Source: Tumebacillus avium (lineage in GTDB: Bacteria > Bacillota > Bacilli > Tumebacillales > Tumebacillaceae). Taken from it: a stretch of DNA of 64,000 nucleotides. The stretch is taken from positions 32,501 through 96,500 of the forward strand of contig NZ_CP021434.1 in NCBI RefSeq assembly GCF_002162355.1, written 5' to 3'. The position numbers were made by a program, and so were the translations under genes. The notes under the pieces were generated by a model, which was not told the DNA's origin, did no database searches, and saw nothing but the letters and a program-made list of their open reading frames with translations. Below are positions 29,006-37,496 of this stretch, in pieces. Each line of letters starts with the position of its first letter. Position 1 is the first letter of the stretch.

Positions 29006-29035
29006 ATTATATAGCGGACAACCATACAAAAGCAA
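29006..29035 (-). promoter_or_regulatory. Putative promoter of the tRNA array
   Basis: The minus strand reads TTGCTT (29030-29035), an 18-nt spacer and a perfect TATAAT (29006-29011), ending 15 nt before tRNA-Ala. Confidence 0.65.
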
Positions 29036-29046
29036 TACCCAAATCC

Positions 29047-29086
29047 AAACAAAAAAGAGAACTCCCGAGGAAGTCCTCTCTTTGTT
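29047..29086 (-). terminator. Terminator after speD
   Basis: The minus-strand hairpin AGAGAGGACTTCC ... GGGAGTTCTCT is followed by TTTTTTG, 26 nt past the speD stop. Confidence 0.8.
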
Positions 29087-29111
29087 GGCAATTGGCTGGT
29101 CCATCGTACAG

Positions 29112-29498
29112 TTAACGCAGAATCTCGACGTTTTGCTTCACATTTTCAAACGAACCGACCCCGCGCGGAATGAAGATCTCTTCCTTGCGGCCGGCACGCA
29201 GGCGTTTGGTGATATAATCGGTCGCCACCTGCGGGTCGATGCGGTCGCCGCACGTGTAGACGTCGATGCTCGCGTACCCGTGCTCCGGGAAGGAGTGAAT
29301 CGTCAGGTGCGATTCGGAGATGACCACCACCCCGCTCACACCTTGCGGCGTGAACTTGTGGAACACCACTTCCCGAACTTCTGCACCCGATTCGAGCGCG
29401 GCGTTCACCATGATCTTTTCGACTTCTTCCTGGTTGTTGAGAATCTGTCCGTCACATTCCCACAGTTCTGCAATGACGTGTCGTCCCATCGTGTCCAT
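29112..29498 (-). CDS. speD: S-adenosylmethionine decarboxylase proenzyme
   Basis: A 128-aa prokaryotic class 1B AdoMetDC that supplies the aminopropyl donor for spermidine. The self-cleavage site is in [19 protein letters not shown]: the Ser after Glu (about residue 63) becomes the pyruvoyl cofactor. The downstream His and Cys (TCGDRIDP) complete the active site. Length and N-terminus match Bacillus SpeD. It follows the split-rad50 genes on the same strand but probably has its own RBS (AAGGGGG); a functional link is not implied. Confidence 0.95.
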   Translation of the reverse strand: MDTMGRHVIAELWECDGQILNNQEEVEKIMVNAALESGAEVREVVFHKFTPQGVSGVVVISESHLTIHSFPEHGYASIDVYTCGDRIDPQVATDYITKRLRAGRKEEIFIPRGVGSFENVKQNVEILR

Positions 29499-29529
29499 GC
29501 GATCAGCCCCCTTGCGATGGAGATGCGAG

Positions 29530-30201
29530 TTACGCTTGTTCTATACTCTGATAGACTCGTACATAGCTTTTCCCGGAACGCATCTCCACCATGTAGGAAG
29601 TATCCCCCGTGTTTGCCAAGTGCTGGTTGTGCGTGACCATGATGATCTGCCGCCCAAACGCGGTGGACAGCTGCTTCAAAAACTCCGCCACTTGGCGGCT
29701 GTACTCTTCCGACACGTGCTTGGCCGGCTCGTCGAGGATGATCGGCCCGTCCAGACGCGGACGGTTGGCATGGAGCAGCGCCGCACGGAGCGCCAGCGAG
29801 ATCACGTCGACCACCCCGCCGCCGCGCGCATCTTGCGGGCGCGTCTGCACCGGAAGCTCGCCGCCGTACTTGGAGACGACGAGAAACTCGCCTTCCGCTC
29901 TCCCCCGCACTTCATCGATCTCCACCCGAAACTCCAGGTCCTGATCGCCAAAGATAAACTGCAGCGCGTTCGTGACCATCGTCTCGATCTGCCGGCGCGC
30001 CTGTTCGCGGGCGAAGGCGCTCGATTCCTGAAGCAGGATCTTGACCCCTTCCAGTTTCGCGATCTCCGTCCGCTTCTCTGTCACTTTATCTTCCACTTGC
30101 CGCTTTTTGCGCAGCAACGCTTCCTGCTCGCCCAAGCGGCGGTTGTAGTGATCGCGCAGCTTGGCGATCGCAGTGTCGAGACTTACGGTATCTGTCGTCA
30201 T
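29530..30201 (-). CDS. Rad50/SbcC-type ATPase, C-terminal half on a separate chain
   Basis: A 223-aa protein that carries only the C-terminal ATPase lobe of a Rad50-like ABC ATPase. A coiled coil (about 1-70) leads into the lobe. The signature-like region is [20 protein letters not shown], Walker B with D-loop is [13 protein letters not shown], and the H-loop is [11 protein letters not shown]. There is no Walker A, which is supplied by the 539-aa partner two genes upstream. The two halves must associate to form an ATP site. Start: ATG at 30201 behind AGGTGA, 10 nt after the small coiled-coil gene. Family members fused in one chain are about 1,000 aa or longer. Confidence 0.87.
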   Translation of the reverse strand: MTTDTVSLDTAIAKLRDHYNRRLGEQEALLRKKRQVEDKVTEKRTEIAKLEGVKILLQESSAFAREQARRQIETMVTNALQFIFGDQDLEFRVEIDEVRGRAEGEFLVVSKYGGELPVQTRPQDARGGGVVDVISLALRAALLHANRPRLDGPIILDEPAKHVSEEYSRQVAEFLKQLSTAFGRQIIMVTHNQHLANTGDTSYMVEMRSGKSYVRVYQSIEQA

Positions 30202-30211
30202 CACCGTTCAC

Positions 30212-30469
30212 CTACGCCTGCTGCTTGATCAGGTCCCACGGAATCAAAGATTCCACTTCGTCGGCCAGCTGGGCGATCTCGCGCTCCAGCTTTTCGATTT
30301 CCTGTTCGAGCATCTCCGGGTCGACCTGCTCGGCGCGGATCTGTTCGAGGATCTCATCCTGCTGTTTGAGCAGGGCGTCTTTGCGCAGTTCGGCTTTGTA
30401 GCGCATGTCTTTTGCTTTGGCGAGACCGTCTTTTAATGTGGACAATTTGTTATCGATGGCTGTGCTCAT
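30212..30469 (-). CDS. Small coiled-coil protein between the Rad50 halves
   Basis: An 85-aa, highly charged helical protein (for example EQIRAEQVDPEMLEQEIEKLEREIAQLADEV) with no cysteine. Its RBS (AAAGGAGG) and first 20 bases lie inside the end of the Rad50 N-half gene, and its stop is 10 nt before the C-half ATG, so all three chains are translationally linked. By position it could be a separate strand of the returning Rad50 coiled coil; that is inference. I know no named family for it. Confidence 0.72.
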   Translation of the reverse strand: MSTAIDNKLSTLKDGLAKAKDMRYKAELRKDALLKQQDEILEQIRAEQVDPEMLEQEIEKLEREIAQLADEVESLIPWDLIKQQA

Positions 30470-32069
30470 GGGGAAGTCCTCCTTTAAATTCATCAAGCAG
30501 TCGTTCGGTCGTATGTTCATTGATCGGCGCAAAACACACCGGGCACGACCCGGAACGCTTCAAGGCGTCACTGTATTCGGCCAGTTTCTCGGTGATTTCC
30601 AGCGCGTTGGTTTTCAGGTACTGGTCCGCTTTGCGCAGACGGTCGCCGAGGTCGAACAGGCCTTCGTTCATTTTCATCAGTATCTGCTGGCGTCCGGTCA
30701 GCATCAGGAGCTGCTCCAGCGCCCACTCGGCGCGCTCCGTTTTCGCAAGCGCGGTGAGCATGTTCTGCAAGGCTTGCAGCTTTTGCGACAGGTCGGCTTT
30801 TTTCACGACGAGGTCGCGGAGCTTGAGCGCCTGCGCGCGTTTGTGCTCCATCAGATCGAGCCGCCCGCCCAGCTGTGGCGTGTCTTGGGTCAGTTCCAGC
30901 ACGCGGTCGATTTTGGCGAGCAATTGTAAGGTATCAAAGCGCTTGGTGCGCAGCGTGTGCAAGTTGGTCAGGCGATGCTTCGACGTTTCCAGGCGCAAGA
31001 CGCGGTGTTCGGCGTCAGACAGCCCTTCCGTCTTTTGCAAAACCGCCTCGACACGCCCCCGCAGCTGGTGCAGCTGCTGATGAGCGTCGGACAGCTTGCT
31101 CAGGCGGTGGAAGCGGGCGAGCAAGTTTTCGCTGGTGCCAAGGCCCTGCTCGGCGTTCGCAAGCCCTGCTGTCTGCTGCAACACAAAATCGGTGCGGGCG
31201 ATGCCGTCCGCCACCGTGTCGCGTTTGCTGCGGGCCTGCTGCAGGCGGAGCGCTTTGCTTTGCAAGGTGATGGCGCGTTCCGCCTGCAGTTCGGCGCGGT
31301 CGAGGTGTGCCGTCTGCACGAGCACTTGCTCGGCCGCCAAGAGATCGCTTTGCACCGCCTGATGTTTTTTCGTCAAGGCTTGCAGGCGCAAGAGGCGGGC
31401 CGAGTGATCTTTCAGTGCGGCTTGCTTTTCCTCGACCAGCAGCAGAATGTTTTCCAAATAAGGCAGGTCGGAGAACTGTTCCAGCTCCTGGTCGACTTCG
31501 GCGAGCTGCTCACGGTACCCGCGCTCGTCAGCATTGGCGCGGGTCAAGTCACGGTTGGTGTCGCGGGAGGCGGCGTCGATGATGTGTACGCCGTTTAAGC
31601 GCCCAATCGCTTTGGCTTTGATCGAACCCGGTTCGGAGAGCAGAAAGGGTGCTTCGAGCTGCGTCCCGAGGTGCAGCGTCGTTTCGTTGTCTTCATCGAG
31701 CGCGACTTTGCGCACGCCGGTCAGGTCGCTGACCTCCTTGGGGACGGTGTTGCCAAAGCCTTCGTAGATCTGCTCCTCGCCGCTCGCCTGCATGACGATG
31801 TAGCGGTTTTTCGACGGGGTGCGCTCGCGGGTGACGCGCGATCCGTCGGCGAGCTCGATCATCACGCGGCACTGGTTGGCGCCGACGCGCATGAAGTCGG
31901 AGCCGCGCGGCTCGTTGTAGAGCAGCCAGCGCAAGGCGCGGATCACGGCCGATTTGCCGTTGTCAGAAGCACCGACGATGACGTTGAGCCCGTCGTCGAA
32001 CGCCATTTCGGTCAGTTCGTGCGATTGGAAATTTTCGATGCGCAAGTTGCGGATGGTCTTCAGGTTCAT
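30450..32069 (-). CDS. Rad50/SbcC-type ATPase, N-terminal half with zinc hook
   Basis: A 539-aa protein holding the N-terminal lobe of a Rad50-like ATPase: LRIENFQSHELTEMAF, Walker A VGASDNGKSAVIRAL (about 31-45), a Q-loop-like region, then about 320 residues of coiled coil. Near the C-terminus is CPVC (about 509-512), the zinc-hook motif that joins Rad50 coils. The chain ends 27 residues later. Walker B and signature motifs are absent and lie in the separate 223-aa protein. Overlap with the nuclease gene upstream is ATGA (4 nt). The likely role is tethering and ATP-driven control of the nuclease at DNA ends. Confidence 0.87.
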   Translation of the reverse strand: MNLKTIRNLRIENFQSHELTEMAFDDGLNVIVGASDNGKSAVIRALRWLLYNEPRGSDFMRVGANQCRVMIELADGSRVTRERTPSKNRYIVMQASGEEQIYEGFGNTVPKEVSDLTGVRKVALDEDNETTLHLGTQLEAPFLLSEPGSIKAKAIGRLNGVHIIDAASRDTNRDLTRANADERGYREQLAEVDQELEQFSDLPYLENILLLVEEKQAALKDHSARLLRLQALTKKHQAVQSDLLAAEQVLVQTAHLDRAELQAERAITLQSKALRLQQARSKRDTVADGIARTDFVLQQTAGLANAEQGLGTSENLLARFHRLSKLSDAHQQLHQLRGRVEAVLQKTEGLSDAEHRVLRLETSKHRLTNLHTLRTKRFDTLQLLAKIDRVLELTQDTPQLGGRLDLMEHKRAQALKLRDLVVKKADLSQKLQALQNMLTALAKTERAEWALEQLLMLTGRQQILMKMNEGLFDLGDRLRKADQYLKTNALEITEKLAEYSDALKRSGSCPVCFAPINEHTTERLLDEFKGGLPHEHSHR

Positions 32070-33055
32070 GATGCACTCTCCCCGGTCGACAGGCGTTCCT
32101 GCGCGGCGGCGATGCGCTTCATCGCCTCTTCGCGCACATCGGGCTGCAGGCCGTCGCGGGAGGCGATCTCGTCGATGATCGCGCCGATGTCAATCACTTT
32201 GTAGTCGCCCGCCGCCTTGATGCCCTGGACGAAATCAGCGAGGCGCTGCTGGGTGAACGCCGCCTCTTCATTTTTCGTGCGGTCGAGGCACTCGTCGCCG
32301 GGCGGCGCGGACTTCAGCTTGATTTTTTTCATCACCAGTTCGCCGCTGGTCATATCCAGAATCAAAACTTGCGGCGTGCGCCCCGCATCGGCCGGATGGT
32401 TGGACAGGCGGACGAATCCGCCCGGGTTGTAAAAGATCTTGCCCTCGTGCCGCACTTCCTGCCAGCCCATATGATTGTGGCCGCAGAGGGTGAGGTGGGC
32501 TTTCGTATCGAGGATCTGGTCGACGCGGGTATGCGCCACGCCTTCAATAAAAGCGCGGTCCATCAGCATCCCGTGCACGAGGTGGATGCCAATATCGGCG
32601 TTCACTTCCTCGACCACATAATCAAGCCGCGGATCGCGGCGGTCCAAGTCATAATGGTAGTGCTGGCCGGTCACTTGCACCTTCAGCCCGTCTTTTTCCA
32701 AAAACAAGGGTGCACCGGGATGGATCAGCTGCACAAGGCCAATGCGGTCCATAAAACCAAGCATCGTGCGCGGCAAGGTATCCGGGTTGTGCCCAAACAC
32801 ATCATGGTTGCCGGCGATGCCGTAGATCGGCACGCCCGCATCGCGCATCAGGGCAATAAAATCGGCGCAGACAGCCAGCGATGGGCTGGGAATGTCAAAA
32901 AAATCGCCTCCGTGCAGGATGGCGTCCACCCCTTCGCGTTTGACGATCTCGTTTACTTCGCGATACTTATTTTTCAGCGTCTCTACAAAATCATCGGTGC
33001 GGTTCTGCGGTGAACTCGCCCGGATGTGGGTATCGGTCATATACAGCAATTTCAC
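32066..33055 (-). CDS. Mre11/SbcD-like DNA double-strand-break nuclease
   Basis: A 329-aa calcineurin-type metallophosphoesterase. Metal-binding motifs appear in order: MTDTHIR (D8, H10), HGGDFFD (about 47-53), GNHDVF (about 83), LVHGMLMD and LCGHNHMG (about 193). The C-terminus is a helical Rad50-binding-like segment. Start is GTG at 33055; its RBS (AGAGGGG) forms one side of a small hairpin (AGGGG-CAAA-CCCCT) touching the start. Its partner Rad50 half overlaps by 4 nt. In the family this nuclease nicks and trims blocked DNA ends. Confidence 0.88.
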   Translation of the reverse strand: MKLLYMTDTHIRASSPQNRTDDFVETLKNKYREVNEIVKREGVDAILHGGDFFDIPSPSLAVCADFIALMRDAGVPIYGIAGNHDVFGHNPDTLPRTMLGFMDRIGLVQLIHPGAPLFLEKDGLKVQVTGQHYHYDLDRRDPRLDYVVEEVNADIGIHLVHGMLMDRAFIEGVAHTRVDQILDTKAHLTLCGHNHMGWQEVRHEGKIFYNPGGFVRLSNHPADAGRTPQVLILDMTSGELVMKKIKLKSAPPGDECLDRTKNEEAAFTQQRLADFVQGIKAAGDYKVIDIGAIIDEIASRDGLQPDVREEAMKRIAAAQERLSTGESAS

Positions 33056-33071
33056 AGGGGTTTGCCCCTCT
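33056..33071 (-). promoter_or_regulatory. Hairpin over the RBS of the Mre11-like gene
   Basis: On the minus strand, AGGGG (33065-33069) pairs with CCCCT (33056-33060) around the loop CAAA. The 5' arm is the Shine-Dalgarno and the 3' arm abuts the GTG start. It could lower translation of the nuclease; the effect is not known. Confidence 0.45.
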
Positions 33072-33151
33072 CTACTATGCGTTATGTCAACTTACAACTT
33101 CGACGCCCAAGGCGGTGTTCCTGCCTGATGCGAACAGAAACTCTTGGGAAT

Positions 33152-33182
33152 AAAAAAGCGCCTCCGTGTTTCGGAGGCGCTT
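33152..33182 (-). terminator. Terminator after the AIM24-family gene
   Basis: The minus-strand stem AAGCGCCTCCG/CGGAGGCGCTT is followed by TTTTTA. It separates the nurA-herA-GNAT-AIM24 group from the Mre11-Rad50 group. Confidence 0.88.
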
Positions 33183-33199
33183 AGCGTACTTTGCTGATC

Positions 33200-33985
33200 C
33201 TAGTCGTCAAACAGGTTGGCCAAGCCGCCGAGCACACCGCCGCCGCCTTCTTCTCGGCGGCTGGCTGCCGCAGCAAAGACGCGGGAAGCCAGACGGTTGA
33301 ACGGCAGGGATTGAATCCAGACTTTGCCCGGCCCTTGCAGCGTGGCGAAAAAGAGCCCTTCGCCGCCAAACAGCGCCGTCTTCACGCCGCCAACAAACTG
33401 GATGTCGTAGTTGACTTCGCGCGTCATCGCCACCAGACAGCCGGTGTCGATCTTCAGCACTTCGCCGGGGTTGAGTTCACGCTCGTAGATCGTGCCGCCG
33501 GCGTGGATAAAGGCGAGGCCGTCGCCTTCCAGCTTTTGCATGATAAATCCTTCACCGCCAAAAAAGCCGGCGCCGAGTTTGCGCTGGAAGTCGATGCCGA
33601 TCGAGACGCCTTTGGCTGCGCAGAGGAAGGCGTCCTTTTGGCAGATCACTTTGCCGCCGAGTTCTGCCAGGTCCATCGGGATGATCTTGCCCGGGTACGG
33701 TGCGGCAAAGGAGACGTGTTTTTTGCCCTGACCGACATTGGTGAAGACGGTCATGAACAGGCTTTCTCCGCTGATCAGGCGTTTGCCTGCGCCAAACAAT
33801 TTGCCGACCAGACCGCCCATGCCGCCTTTGGAGCCGTCGCCGAAGATGGTGTCCATCTGAATCATGTCTTCCATCATCATCAAGCTGCCCGCTTCGGCGA
33901 TCACGCTTTCCTGCGGGTCGAGTTCAATCTCGACAAACTGCATGTCGTCGCCGTACAGTTTGTAGTCGATCTCATGTGCTGCCAT
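33200..33985 (-). CDS. TIGR00266/AIM24 family protein
   Basis: A 261-aa soluble protein. The fold is made of Gly-rich beta repeats, with recognisable family blocks VIAEAGSLMMMEDMIQMDT (about 28-46), GESLFMTVFTN, GFFGGEGFIMQKLEGDGLAF and GGVKTALFGGEGLFFATLQGPG. These match bacterial TIGR00266 proteins, related to mitochondrial AIM24. The biochemical role is unknown. It lies 14 nt after the GNAT gene and ends its operon at a terminator. Confidence 0.87.
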   Translation of the reverse strand: MAAHEIDYKLYGDDMQFVEIELDPQESVIAEAGSLMMMEDMIQMDTIFGDGSKGGMGGLVGKLFGAGKRLISGESLFMTVFTNVGQGKKHVSFAAPYPGKIIPMDLAELGGKVICQKDAFLCAAKGVSIGIDFQRKLGAGFFGGEGFIMQKLEGDGLAFIHAGGTIYERELNPGEVLKIDTGCLVAMTREVNYDIQFVGGVKTALFGGEGLFFATLQGPGKVWIQSLPFNRLASRVFAAAASRREEGGGGVLGGLANLFDD

Positions 33986-33999
33986 CTGCCAGACTCCTC

Positions 34000-34536
34000 C
34001 TATGCCTTGCGCGCCTCATATTCGCGGCGCAGCAGGCCCATATAGATGATGTCGTGAAACTTGCCTTCGCGGAACAGTTCTTCGCGCATGCGCGCTTCCA
34101 CGACAAACCCGCTTTTTTCATACGAACGAATCGCCGGTTGGTTGAAGCCAAAAACGCCGAGTTTGATTTTGTGAACGTTAATGTAGCGGAAGATCCAGTC
34201 GATCAACAGCTCCATCGCTTCCGTCCCATACCCTTTGCCCCGCTGTTCCGGCCCGCCGATCATGATGCTCACCCAGCAGTTTCCATGATTCAAGTCTACC
34301 CGAAAAATGGTGCAAATCCCCAGAAAAGTTCCGTCTTCCAGCAGCTCAATGCCAAACGTATAGCGGTCTTTTTCCGATCGAACCTCGTCGACAAACTTCT
34401 CAATATCGGTCTCCATCACCGGATACGGAATCCCCGGCGTATGCATCAGGCGCGATTCAAAATCCTGCTCTAAACGCAAAATGTGTTCAGTATCTTCACG
34501 CTTCAAGGCACGCAACCCTATGCGTTGTCCTTTCAT
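34000..34536 (-). CDS. GNAT family N-acetyltransferase (RimJ/RimL type)
   Basis: A 178-aa acetyl-CoA-dependent transferase. The N-terminus IGLRALKREDTEHILRLEQDF and the acetyl-CoA loop GPEQRGKGYGTEAMELLIDWIF (about 95-115) are typical, followed by FGFNQPAIRSYEKSGFVVEARMRE, as in RimJ/RimL and SpeG-like members. The substrate is unknown. The ATG follows GAGGAGG; a longer frame extends back into herA. It lies 19 nt after herA on the same strand. Confidence 0.88.
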   Translation of the reverse strand: MKGQRIGLRALKREDTEHILRLEQDFESRLMHTPGIPYPVMETDIEKFVDEVRSEKDRYTFGIELLEDGTFLGICTIFRVDLNHGNCWVSIMIGGPEQRGKGYGTEAMELLIDWIFRYINVHKIKLGVFGFNQPAIRSYEKSGFVVEARMREELFREGKFHDIIYMGLLRREYEARKA

Positions 34537-34555
34537 ATGGCAGTCTCCTCCTCTG

Positions 34556-36424
34556 TTACGCCTTCCGGTATCGCGAACCGAACGGTGTGTTTTCCTGCAC
34601 GACTTTCCCTTGCTCGCACAGCTCTTCGAGGGCATGGGCGAGCTCGTCATGGCCGAGGGTGCGGCCGGCTTTGCGCGAGACGTCGGTGAGGTAGGCGTTG
34701 AGGTTAAAGGCGTCGATCGGCAAAATCGGCTCGATCGCTTCCCACAGCTTGGCGTCTTGCTCGGCGAACACTTCTTCGAGCTCTTCGAACGGGTTCTTGA
34801 AGTGCGGCGACGTGGTTTTGGAGACGCGGATGCGCACGGCGTTGGTGCGGCCGGTGATCGCCGAGGAAATGAACGCGGTGCCAGACGGCAAATACGGCAG
34901 GCGGTTGGCTTCTTCCGGCGTGATGTCGGTCTCCTCTTTGATCACCGAGATATCTACCGAACGCACGGTGCGGAACACCATCTTTGTCGAGAGTTGGGCG
35001 GTGATCGTATCGTCGAGCAAGGCGGGACGCTGGGTGGCGAAGACGAGGAACACGCCGTATTTCCGGCCTTCCTGCGCGATCTCTTTCAGCACGCCTTTCG
35101 CCGGAGCCGGCACATCCCCTTTGGGCGCGAAGTTGTGCGCTTCGTCGGTGATGATGATGAACGGCGGGAATTTTTCCTCGACCGGTCTGCCTTTTTGGAT
35201 CGAATCGCGATAGTCGCGGCGCTTGCGGTACAGCTTGCGCACCACATAAAACGCAAACACGTTCAAGAAATACATCGACCCGCGGATGACGACGAGCTGG
35301 CGTTTCATAAACGCCTCTTCGACTTTCTTCGTCCCCGCCGACGTGAACACGCCTTCCATCTCCAGACGGTGCATCCGGCGCATGACGGAACGCAGCGTCC
35401 CGGCAAAGCCCCCGACTTTGTCCTTGTATGTCTTCAAGAGCGTGAACAAAGTCTGCACGCGCTCTTTTTCATCCGGGTTGAGATACTCCATCTCCCCGTG
35501 CTGCTTGCGGAGCTCCGCTTCGTTGTCCAGCGCCTCGGCGAGGTTGGACAAACGCGTGGAGTAGGACAGGTAGCTGTCCTTGTTTTTGTGCACCGCTTTG
35601 ATCGCCGTCTCCATCGCATCGGTGATCGAGCCGGACGATGCGCGCAGGAGCGACACGATGTCATCGCTTTGCAGCTCCGTAAACTCAATCCCGATATCCA
35701 CTCCGGCATCGAGCACGACAAACCGCTTTTTGAACGACTGCCGGAACTCCTCGGGCAGCCCCGGAAACTCCTGATCGAACGTCAATTCAAAGTGCGGATC
35801 GAACACCACCGCCGGCACTTGCTTCATCATGATCTCTTCGAGCAAGACGCGTGTGCCAAACGATTTCCCCGACCCTGACCCGCCGAAGATCCCGATGTGC
35901 GGGTACTGGTCCATCGAGCGGTAATCGAACACAAACGGCACGCCGACCTGTTCGCGCACTCCGTTCTCTTTATCGAACAGCGGCGCCACGCCCTGCAGAT
36001 CGGCCGGCATCTCCCGCGAGATCTCCGCCGTCCCTTGGATCACGCCAAGCGTCAGGCCCTGCGATGGGCGGCGCTTGACGAGCAGCCCTTCCACTTCCGA
36101 AAAATGCGGCACTCTCGCCGCCGCCCCGACGCGGATCGGAATCGCCAGCTCTTCGATCAGACGCACTTTCGCCAGGTTGATCTCCTCATCCTCAATGTCA
36201 AACCCGACCTGGCGCAACCCGCTCAACACGCCTTCATCAACAAAATTGGTCTGCTCGGACGCCAGCGGAATGTAGCGGTTGAACGTCATCGTCTCCACCA
36301 CTTCCGCCTTCGGATTGCCTTGCTCGCGGTCTTCGATGATCAAAATCTCATTGATCGAAAACTTCCGCGTCCGCGAAGCGACCCATGCTTCCAACTGCGT
36401 TGTTTGCCCGACGATCTGCATCAT
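34556..36424 (-). CDS. herA: HerA-like bipolar DNA helicase/translocase
   Basis: A 622-aa HerA/FtsK-superfamily ATPase. A beta-rich N-terminal HAS-barrel-like region (about 1-150) precedes the RecA-like core with Walker A GGSGSGKSFGTRVLLEE (about 179), Walker B FIIITDEAHNFAP (about 418) and sensor ATQRPALLDDTI. Hexameric HerA pumps DNA and activates NurA for end resection in archaea. The ATG is 3 nt after the nurA stop, the arrangement found for physically interacting HerA-NurA pairs. A C-terminal winged-helix-like tail (HDELAHALEELCEQGKVVQ) is present. Confidence 0.9.
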   Translation of the reverse strand: MMQIVGQTTQLEAWVASRTRKFSINEILIIEDREQGNPKAEVVETMTFNRYIPLASEQTNFVDEGVLSGLRQVGFDIEDEEINLAKVRLIEELAIPIRVGAAARVPHFSEVEGLLVKRRPSQGLTLGVIQGTAEISREMPADLQGVAPLFDKENGVREQVGVPFVFDYRSMDQYPHIGIFGGSGSGKSFGTRVLLEEIMMKQVPAVVFDPHFELTFDQEFPGLPEEFRQSFKKRFVVLDAGVDIGIEFTELQSDDIVSLLRASSGSITDAMETAIKAVHKNKDSYLSYSTRLSNLAEALDNEAELRKQHGEMEYLNPDEKERVQTLFTLLKTYKDKVGGFAGTLRSVMRRMHRLEMEGVFTSAGTKKVEEAFMKRQLVVIRGSMYFLNVFAFYVVRKLYRKRRDYRDSIQKGRPVEEKFPPFIIITDEAHNFAPKGDVPAPAKGVLKEIAQEGRKYGVFLVFATQRPALLDDTITAQLSTKMVFRTVRSVDISVIKEETDITPEEANRLPYLPSGTAFISSAITGRTNAVRIRVSKTTSPHFKNPFEELEEVFAEQDAKLWEAIEPILPIDAFNLNAYLTDVSRKAGRTLGHDELAHALEELCEQGKVVQENTPFGSRYRKA

Positions 36425-36427
36425 CTG

Positions 36428-37489
36428 CTAAAAGTCCCTCCGTTCCCGTTGCGGCCGCAAAAACGACTCGACAATCTCAGCATCCACATTGCTTTTCACG
36501 ATCATCTCGATCTGCTTCTTGGTCAGCCGCGCCTCGGCGTCGACCACATCCAGCCACAGCGGAATCCCCCGCGACTTGCTGGGCGTGATCGTATATAAAA
36601 AGTCGATCACCTCGTCCACCCGGTGCGCCTGTTCCCGCAAAAAATCGCACGCGCCGGCCTGCGGTTGATGAGACAGCCGGTTGAACACGGTGTAAAATTC
36701 ATTTTTGATCGGGCGCTCCAAGCTCGTTTTCAGCCATTCGCCCGTCTCCAGCATGTTGAACAACACTTCCCGGTCATGCCCGCGAATAAAGCCGCGCAAG
36801 AGCCGCTCATCCACATCATCCAGCCGCGACTTCAAACGGTAGGAGCCAACCTCTTCGATCACCCCAACGACGATCGTGTCTGAGTACGTCACTTTCTCCT
36901 CAAACTGCTCCCACAGCTCGCCGCCTTTGCCTTTCAGGCGGGAGAACCCGCCGTCCATCAGCATCAAAAACGGTCGGAACGTATCGAGCGCTTCGATCGC
37001 CGCCTGCAGTTCCATCTCGACCATCTTCTGATCGACCAATATCATATACGCCTGCTGCTCGGCGATGTCACGCTCCGCATTGCGGTCTTCCTGCGGCTCC
37101 ACGCGCAGCTCTTCGCGCCGCTCGACGACAAACTGCCGGACCGCCGCGTGGTCTGCTGCGCTGAGCGGCGAAAACATCTGCACCTTTTCCACTTTGGTGA
37201 CACCGTCGCGGCCGGGCAGCGTGGATTTGGCCAGCGCTTTGAACAGATGGATCGCATACGGATAATTGCTGCCAAACTGATTGACCGACCCGTCGACGCC
37301 AACCAGCGAACGGCCGGCAAACAGCTCGCGGATCTGCTCGTCCGACAAGCGTTTGGCGTGGACAAATTCTCCGACGTTCGTCTCCAGCGCCGCACGAATC
37401 GCCGTGCGGTCGGCCCGCTCTTTGCGTTTTTCATGCAACGAGCCGTTCAGCCCCTGCAGTTCCTTAGCCAGCGTAAACAACCCGCTCAT
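36428..37489 (-). CDS. nurA: NurA-domain 5'-3' nuclease
   Basis: A 353-aa protein with a NurA domain, an RNase H-like nuclease fold. The first catalytic Asp lies in SLVGVDGSVNQFG (about residue 65), the second acidic site in FLMLMDGGFSRLKG (about residue 180), and later acidic residues in LWLDVVDAEARL. Archaeal NurA works with HerA, Mre11 and Rad50 to make 3' single-stranded tails; all four are present in this window. Its RBS overlaps the stop of the enoyl-CoA hydratase-like gene. Confidence 0.85.
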   Translation of the reverse strand: MSGLFTLAKELQGLNGSLHEKRKERADRTAIRAALETNVGEFVHAKRLSDEQIRELFAGRSLVGVDGSVNQFGSNYPYAIHLFKALAKSTLPGRDGVTKVEKVQMFSPLSAADHAAVRQFVVERREELRVEPQEDRNAERDIAEQQAYMILVDQKMVEMELQAAIEALDTFRPFLMLMDGGFSRLKGKGGELWEQFEEKVTYSDTIVVGVIEEVGSYRLKSRLDDVDERLLRGFIRGHDREVLFNMLETGEWLKTSLERPIKNEFYTVFNRLSHQPQAGACDFLREQAHRVDEVIDFLYTITPSKSRGIPLWLDVVDAEARLTKKQIEMIVKSNVDAEIVESFLRPQRERRDF

Positions 37490-37496
37490 CAGCTTT

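Noticed and set aside
29530..37489. A phage-defence island built on HerA
   Set aside because: HerA defence systems pair it with SIR2 or DUF4297-type effectors, which are absent; here its partner is NurA beside Mre11-Rad50, which points to DNA repair.
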